Part shown: in pieces, positions 59,329 to 64,000 of the stretch
How positions within the stretch are numbered: the stretch's first letter is position 1
Layout: every line of letters begins with the position of its first letter
Assembly: GCA_025934435.1 (NCBI GenBank)
Contig: JAICYB010000003.1
Span: forward strand, 1 to 64,000
Length of the DNA: 64,000 bases
Direction: 5' to 3'
From: Actinomycetes bacterium
GTDB taxonomy: Bacteria > Actinomycetota > JAICYB01
The notes under the pieces: model-generated
Database searches by the model: none
The model's input: only the letters and a program-made list of their open reading frames with translations
What the model was told of the DNA's origin: nothing
Translations under genes and position numbers: made by a program

Positions 59329-60183
59329 ATGGACGGATTCGTCGTTCCCGAACGGCTTCGGGCCTGCGCGACCGAGTGGGGCTTCGCGCCGTGGCTCGAC
59401 GGGCTCGAGCAACGCGTGGACGACGCAGCGGAGCGGTGGATGCTCGACGTCGGCGCTCCGTTCGCCGGCAGCGGAACCGGATGGGTCGCTCCGGCGGTTC
59501 GTCCGGACGGAACGGACGTCGTCCTCAAGATCGCGCACCGCGAGGCGTCGAGCGAATTCGAAGCGGACGGTCTCCGCGCGTGGGAGGGGCGAGGCGCGGT
59601 CCGCGTGTTCGATTCCTATAAGACGGACGACTCCTGCGTCCTGCTGCTCGAGCGGTGCGTCCCGGGGACGATCCTTCGTGAGCTCGTCGACGAACCGGAG
59701 CAGGACGAGATCGTCGCGTCGATCTTCCGCGAGCTCTGGTCGGTTCCCGTGCCGCCGGATCTCCCACCCCTCGCCGACATGGCTGCCATGTGGTCACGCG
59801 AGATGGACGAGCTGGACGACCCCCTCGCGGACGAAGCCCGCTCGATCTTCGCGGAGCTTCCGCGGGACGCGACCGATCACGTCCTGCTCGCGACCGACCT
59901 GCACGCGTTCAACATGCTCCGTGCGGACCGGCGACCGTGGCTCGTCATCGATCCGAAGCCGTTCGTCGGTGATCCGTCCTACGACCCGGTGCAGCACCTT
60001 CTGAACTGTCTCGACCGTGTCGCCGCGGATCCGCTCGGTGTCACCGAACGCGTCGCGGAGCTCTGCGGCGTCGATCTCGCCCGGCTCAGGCTGTGGCTGT
60101 TCGCGCGCTCGGTGTCGGAGTTCGGAGGATCGAGCTTCGACGCGCAGAAGATCCGATCGATCGCCATATCGCTCGCGCCATAA
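59329..60183 (+). CDS. aminoglycoside/hydroxyurea phosphotransferase-like kinase (APH(6)/StrB type)
   Basis: A 284-residue kinase-fold protein. The ATP strand VVLKIAHREA carries the conserved Lys, the catalytic segment is LLATDLHAFNML (HGDLH-like, with Asp), and the metal Asp is in WLVIDPKPFVGDPSYDP. This last motif is characteristic of the streptomycin 6-kinase/StrB family. Resistance to streptomycin-type compounds is possible; metabolic kinases of this family also exist. ATG 59329. Confidence 0.85.
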   Translation: MDGFVVPERLRACATEWGFAPWLDGLEQRVDDAAERWMLDVGAPFAGSGTGWVAPAVRPDGTDVVLKIAHREASSEFEADGLRAWEGRGAVRVFDSYKTDDSCVLLLERCVPGTILRELVDEPEQDEIVASIFRELWSVPVPPDLPPLADMAAMWSREMDELDDPLADEARSIFAELPRDATDHVLLATDLHAFNMLRADRRPWLVIDPKPFVGDPSYDPVQHLLNCLDRVAADPLGVTERVAELCGVDLARLRLWLFARSVSEFGGSSFDAQKIRSIAISLAP

Positions 60184-60213
60184 AGCGCGGGCTCCAGCGA
60201 CCGACCCTTCATC

Positions 60214-60909
60214 GTGCCCGTCTGCCCGTCCTGCCACCTCGGCCTCCCATGGACCTACTCCACATGCCCGGACTGCGGCGGCGACCTGTGGGTCGCGAGC
60301 GAGGGAGACGAGGACGACCACATCGAGGTCGCGGCCGCCATGCAGATCGAGGATGAACCCGAGGTCGCGGTCGAGATCCTCGTGGCGGACGACCCCGACG
60401 AGCCGGACGAAGCCGACGAGCCCGAGATCGCCCCTGTACCGAGAGCGCGGAAGCCCGAACGGAAACGGAAGACGCCATCGTCCCGTCCGAAGACCAAGCG
60501 GACGAAGCCGGTCCGTCCGCCGGAGCCTCCGGCCCGTGAACTCGTCGTCGTGCCGCCGCCTGCCGGAAGCGATCGTGAAGCGGAGATCGACGTCGAGATC
60601 ACGTTCGGCGTCCGGCTCGGTGATCTCGACCAGGTTGCCGGCATCGCGGAGAACTCGATGCGCGTGATCGTGTGTGAGTCGGCGTTCGTCCCCGAGGAGG
60701 CCGAGCCCATCGAGATCGCTTCGATCGGCTCAGCCGTCTTGCGAAAGACACGCGCCGACCTGTACCGGGAGCTCACACTCGAGCTCACGGGCGGCGCCAC
60801 AGTGACGTTCCGGTGGCTGCCGGAGTACAACGACGATCCGACGACCGTCCCTGTACTCCGTGCAGCCCTCGGCGATCGACTGCGTTCCTTCGAGCTGGCG
60901 GCGAGTTAA
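60214..60909 (+). CDS. zinc-ribbon protein with acidic linker
   Basis: A 231-residue soluble protein. The N-terminus is a zinc ribbon (VCPSC...CPDCGG). Then comes a long linker, first acidic (Asp/Glu-rich, about 30-75) and then basic and Pro-rich. The C-terminal ~115 residues form a compact domain with alternating strands that I do not recognise. The start is GTG 60214. It ends four bases before the convergent secreted-protein gene. Confidence 0.7.
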   Translation: MPVCPSCHLGLPWTYSTCPDCGGDLWVASEGDEDDHIEVAAAMQIEDEPEVAVEILVADDPDEPDEADEPEIAPVPRARKPERKRKTPSSRPKTKRTKPVRPPEPPARELVVVPPPAGSDREAEIDVEITFGVRLGDLDQVAGIAENSMRVIVCESAFVPEEAEPIEIASIGSAVLRKTRADLYRELTLELTGGATVTFRWLPEYNDDPTTVPVLRAALGDRLRSFELAAS

Positions 60910-60913
60910 CGAC

Positions 60914-61561
60914 TTACGGGTTGCACGCGCCCGGCGTCGTCGACGGATCGGTGCACAGTGGCCCGAGTCCCGAAGTCGCGTTCGGCCGTGTGACGAAGGC
61001 GAGCGGACCCGCCGTGTGGTCACCGTTGAACTGCGTCGGAGCTCCGACGAAGCCGCACCCCGCAGCTTCCGCGACGGAGTCGAACCAGAAGCCGACGTGG
61101 AACGTGTTCGTCGGCGACAGACCGGTCGCGGCGTCGAACCCGAAGATCTGATCGAGCAGGATCGTCTTGATCTTGACGGTTCCCGTGCCGTCCCGCCCGA
61201 CGTGCATGTCGGACTGGTACCAGGCCAACCCGAAGTTCGTGAACCCCGGCGTCGGCGTGCCGGTTGCCGTCTGAGGACTGTTCTGCACGGTGAACAGATC
61301 GAAGTTGAGGTTCTTCTTGAAGTGCTTGAGTTTCAGCACGAGTGTGTCGTTGAGCTTGCCCCGCGTGACGGTCGCCTGAACGGCCGGAAGGACGTGCGAG
61401 TTCTGCCGCAAGCAGTTGATGTTCGGAAGAGACGCGCTCACGAACAACGGGAACTTGGTCCTGTGCACCTTCGCCGCCGCGGCGCCCGCCACGAGCGGCA
61501 CCGCCGCACCGACGATCACCGCGATCGACAACACCAGCGCGAGACGCTGGGAGCGCTTCAT
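60914..61561 (-). CDS. secreted protein of unknown function
   Basis: A 215-residue exported protein with a signal peptide to about residue 27 (MKRSQRLALVLSIAVIVG...AGAAAA). The mature part is beta-rich (KLNDTLVLKLKHFKKNLNFDLFTVQ, HVGRDGTGTVKIKTILLDQIFGF) and contains several cysteines, including one close to the C-terminus. The fold may bind ligands or surfaces. ATG 61561 has AAAGGAGG upstream on the minus strand. Confidence 0.72.
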   Translation of the reverse strand: MKRSQRLALVLSIAVIVGAAVPLVAGAAAAKVHRTKFPLFVSASLPNINCLRQNSHVLPAVQATVTRGKLNDTLVLKLKHFKKNLNFDLFTVQNSPQTATGTPTPGFTNFGLAWYQSDMHVGRDGTGTVKIKTILLDQIFGFDAATGLSPTNTFHVGFWFDSVAEAAGCGFVGAPTQFNGDHTAGPLAFVTRPNATSGLGPLCTDPSTTPGACNP

Positions 61562-61692
61562 GCCCGCCTCCTTTGATCGACTACCCCCTGGACAGATGAT
61601 GCGCTTCGGACCGGGGCGAGACAAGACAGGGCCTTCGTAACCCTCGATACGCTACGGGCGTCGGTCTTGTCCGCCCGACCCAGGAGGCTCCC

Positions 61693-62466
61693 GTGCTGCT
61701 CGAAGGCAAGAAGGCGCTGATCTTCGGCGTCGCGAACGACATGTCCAACGCCTGGGGCATCGCGCAGGCCTTCCACGACAACGGAGCCGAGGTCGGCTTC
61801 AGTTCGATCGAGCAACTGATCGACAAGCGGGTTCGTCCGCTTGCGCAGCGGCTGGGCTCGACGTTCGTCGAACCGTGCGACGTCCAGGACGACGATCAGA
61901 TCCGCACAGTCTTCGAGAAGTGGGAGGCGGAACACGGAGCGCTCGACATCTTGGTGCACTCCCTCGCGTTCGCCCCGAAAGAGGACATGGAGCGGTCGTT
62001 CGTCGAGACGTCGCGCGAAGGGTTCCACATCGCGATGGACGTCAGCGCCTACTCGCTCGTCGCGCTGGTCCGTGAAGCGCGCCGGGTGCTGACGCGTGGT
62101 TCGTCCGTGATGACGCTCAGCTACTACGGCGCGGAGAAGGTCGTCGGCAATTACCGCGTGATGGGGATCGCGAAGGCCGCGCTCGAGTCCTGCACGCGGT
62201 ACCTCGCGGCGGAGCTCGGCCCCGAAGGGATACGCGTGAACGCGATCAGTCCCGGTCCGGTCCGGACACTGGCCGCGCACGGCGTGTCCGGCTTCAAGAC
62301 CATGTACAAGTCGTTCCCGGAACTTGCGCCGCTCCGCTCGACGATCACCATCGAGGACGTCGGACGATGCGCCCTCTATCTCGCGAGCGATCTGTCCAGC
62401 GCGATCACCGGTGAAACCATCCACCCGGACGGCGGGTTCAACATCCTCGGCGTCGCCCACGAATAG
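61693..62466 (+). CDS. fabI: enoyl-[acyl-carrier-protein] reductase
   Basis: A 257-residue SDR-fold reductase of the last step in fatty-acid elongation. The FabI features are LIFGVANDMSNAWGIAQAF (nucleotide binding, with the FabI-type Ser/Asn), the motif YYGAEKVVGNYRVMGIAKAALE giving Tyr-x6-Lys, and SPGPVRTLAAHGVSGF. The ending HPDGGFNILG matches. It uses NADH or NADPH. GTG 61693 follows CAGGAGG. FabI is the target of triclosan and related inhibitors. Confidence 0.93.
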   Translation: MLLEGKKALIFGVANDMSNAWGIAQAFHDNGAEVGFSSIEQLIDKRVRPLAQRLGSTFVEPCDVQDDDQIRTVFEKWEAEHGALDILVHSLAFAPKEDMERSFVETSREGFHIAMDVSAYSLVALVREARRVLTRGSSVMTLSYYGAEKVVGNYRVMGIAKAALESCTRYLAAELGPEGIRVNAISPGPVRTLAAHGVSGFKTMYKSFPELAPLRSTITIEDVGRCALYLASDLSSAITGETIHPDGGFNILGVAHE

Positions 62467-62489
62467 GACAGCCACCTGCGGTAAGGGTT

Positions 62490-62495
62490 TAACGT
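62490..62495 (+). promoter_or_regulatory. -10 element (TAACGT) of the 62502 gene
   Basis: TAACGT ends six bases before ATG 62502 and no ribosome-binding site is present. Confidence 0.45.
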
Positions 62496-62501
62496 GGGAC
62501 G

Positions 62502-63740
62502 ATGACCGGCTTGGATGAGGTTCGCTGCCCGCGTGGGCACCTCACGTCGGCGAAGTTCCCGTTCTGCACCGAGTGCGGAGCGGAGCTGAACGCCGAAGGC
62601 GAAGACGACAACGTCGTTCGATGCCCGAACGGACACGTCGTCACCGGCGGTCACAAGTTCTGCATCGAATGTGGTGCGCCGGTCGAAGCCCCCGCAACGA
62701 GCGAGCCCGAACCGGCGACGCTCGCGGGACCCGCGGACGACATCGCCGAGGTCGACGAGGTGCGCTGCCCAAAGGGCCACCTGACACCCGCGGAATATCC
62801 CTACTGCATCATCTGCGGTGCGGAGCTCGAGAAGAAGGACGAAGCGATCGCGGCGCCGCCCGCGCGCACTCCAGCCAAGCGCAGCGTTCGCCGACGTCCT
62901 CGAGCGATCCCCGCCGTGACACCGGAGGAAGCGGCAGCGTCACCGGACGAACCACCGGCGCTCGAACCGCCGGGCACTGAAGAGATCACGCCGCCCCCAT
63001 CACCCTCCGCGCGGCGCGCACCTCGTCCGCGCCGCGCGCCGCGTGCTCGGCCGTCGATCACGCAACCGGGTGACGATGGACCCGATGCGGTCGACCAGCC
63101 GCCGGCGATCGTTGCGCCCGTCGCCGGTGAGCCGCAACACGAGGCGCCGATCGTCGCACCGGTCGCGTCCTATGCATCGGACGATGTCGACCCCTCGGAG
63201 GAGCTCTTCGCGCATACACCGGCAGCAGGCCGGGTTTCGGAACGTTCTCTGCGTCGTCCGAGTTTCGACCGTCAGCGTTGGGTCGTCCCGATCGCTGCGG
63301 GCGCCCTCGCGGTTATCGCGGCGATCGTTCTCGTACTGATCTTGCGCGGGGGCAATTCGAATCCGCAGCCGACGCCACTCGCGACCGCAAACGTCACAAC
63401 GACGAACGTTCCGACGACGGCGCCGACCGCGGCCCCGTCCGGCCCGAACGCGAACGTCCCGATGCGAGTTGTCTCATCGTCGGTTCACCCCGGCTCAACA
63501 TCCGGCTCGTACACGGCGAGCGCGTCGGTTCGGAACCCGACGGACTTCGAGGCGCGGAACATCACGGTGACGTTCACCTTGAAGGACGCGGCCGGCGCCG
63601 TCCTCGCGACCGTTGTACGGACGATCCCGACGTTGCCCTCGGGCGGCACCGGGCCGATCACCGTCTCCGGCACCAACCCGGGAGGCAAGCAGCCGGCGAG
63701 CGTCTCGGTCACGGCCGTCGCGGCGCAGATCGCCTCCTGA
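62502..63740 (+). CDS. triple zinc-ribbon membrane protein with FxLYD-like C-terminal domain
   Basis: A 412-residue protein. Three zinc ribbons with CPRGH/CPNGH/CPKGH plus a later Cys-x-x-Cys lie within the first 110 residues. A long Pro/Arg/Ala linker follows to ~260, one hydrophobic helix spans about 265-288, a Thr/Pro stalk runs to ~325, and a C-terminal beta domain (about 325-410) has the pattern of FxLYD domains. The ribbons face the cytoplasm and the beta domain the outside. Function unknown. ATG 62502 is probably leaderless. Confidence 0.78.
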   Translation: MTGLDEVRCPRGHLTSAKFPFCTECGAELNAEGEDDNVVRCPNGHVVTGGHKFCIECGAPVEAPATSEPEPATLAGPADDIAEVDEVRCPKGHLTPAEYPYCIICGAELEKKDEAIAAPPARTPAKRSVRRRPRAIPAVTPEEAAASPDEPPALEPPGTEEITPPPSPSARRAPRPRRAPRARPSITQPGDDGPDAVDQPPAIVAPVAGEPQHEAPIVAPVASYASDDVDPSEELFAHTPAAGRVSERSLRRPSFDRQRWVVPIAAGALAVIAAIVLVLILRGGNSNPQPTPLATANVTTTNVPTTAPTAAPSGPNANVPMRVVSSSVHPGSTSGSYTASASVRNPTDFEARNITVTFTLKDAAGAVLATVVRTIPTLPSGGTGPITVSGTNPGGKQPASVSVTAVAAQIAS

Positions 63741-63743
63741 TCG

Positions 63744-64000
63744 ATGCGCTGCCGGTACTGCGGTGCCGACATCGTGGACGGTGCCGCGTTCTGCGGTAAT
63801 TGCGGCGAGAACCTTCGTTTTCAGGACGAACCAGCTCCCGCCGCAACAAGTCGCATGCCCGTCGTCGGCAGCTACGTGCAGCCCCGGTCGAACGACAACG
63901 TCCAGGACGTCCTCGCGCGCATCGTCGGTGTCTACGCCATCGTCGGCCTCGGCGTCGCCTTCGCCGTCCTCCTTTTCTTGTGGGTGCTCGGCTTCTTCCA
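63744..64000 (+). CDS. zinc-ribbon membrane protein, 3' end cut off by the window
   Basis: The frame starts at ATG 63744 and is open to the window edge, so 85 residues are visible. A zinc ribbon MRCRYCGADIVDGAAFCGNCG opens it (four cysteines), then comes a polar linker and the beginning of a hydrophobic helix (IVGLGVAFAVLLFLWVLGF). It follows the previous zinc-ribbon gene by three bases, so they are co-transcribed. Confidence 0.75.
   Translation, partial: MRCRYCGADIVDGAAFCGNCGENLRFQDEPAPAATSRMPVVGSYVQPRSNDNVQDVLARIVGVYAIVGLGVAFAVLLFLWVLGFF

Overview
The window is GC-rich and tightly packed, with many 4-base start/stop overlaps. It looks like a chromosomal segment of a member of the Actinomycetota, probably not one of the well-studied genera. 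The best markers are the Pup-proteasome trio (proteasomal ATPase, Dop deamidase and Pup ending in Gly-Gly-Gln), a TrmI tRNA methyltransferase nearby, many GTG starts, a deazaflavin-type reductase, and many genes that seem to be leaderless. Their starts lie 5-11 nt after a TANNNT-like -10 element with no Shine-Dalgarno sequence. No phage, transposase or CRISPR array is visible.

Layout: 0-11 kb is metabolism and housekeeping (enoyl-CoA hydratase, two acetyltransferase/SDR genes, quinone reductase, YqgE, PlsC, glutathione peroxidase, MFS transporter, RraA-like protein). At 11-14.5 kb are a membrane acyltransferase and a compact operon of three cell-wall lipoprotein enzymes (VanX-like dipeptidase, L,D-transpeptidase, NlpC/P60). 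At 14.5-20.5 kb are a type II/IV secretion ATPase, a lone receiver protein, an amidohydrolase, a secreted CHAP protein and a secreted copper-radical (galactose/glyoxal) oxidase. At 20.6-28.3 kb are a thioredoxin-reductase-like flavoprotein, two class III cyclases with unusual N-terminal fusions, and an amine oxidase. At 28-35 kb are secreted proteins, a maltokinase-cap-like protein, a glycoside hydrolase that appears circularly permuted, and tRNA-Leu(GAG).

At 35.3-39.6 kb a four-gene operon joins a site-2-protease-like protein without zinc ligands, a fused sulfur-carrier/tRNA-thiolase (TtuB-TtuA), TrmI and a ProA-like dehydrogenase. TtuA and TrmI modify neighbouring T-loop bases, so this grouping makes sense. 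At 40-42.7 kb is a sulfonate/nitrate-type ABC importer followed by an Rrf2 regulator. At 44-45.3 kb a DUF559 nuclease-like gene is flanked by a tandem hairpin repeat and by a candidate structured RNA. At 45.3-46.5 kb are two cyclic-nucleotide-binding proteins, which fit with the two cyclases upstream.

The Pup locus occupies 46.5-50.1 kb. It is followed by a 4-kb block of unfamiliar membrane genes with a less GC-biased base composition, instead of the 20S proteasome genes often found there. The far side of that block carries a diverged copy of the 3' end of pup, which suggests insertion of an element at pup. From 54.8 kb to the end are ordinary metabolic genes (SDR, NUDIX, NDH-2, methyltransferase, FabI), a divergent GNAT/APH-like pair, several zinc-ribbon membrane proteins and two very small membrane proteins. 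The most unusual observations are the inactivated Ste24-like/cyclase fusion, the TtuB-TtuA fusion, the permuted GH5 enzyme, the duplicated pup end and the hairpin array beside the DUF559 gene.
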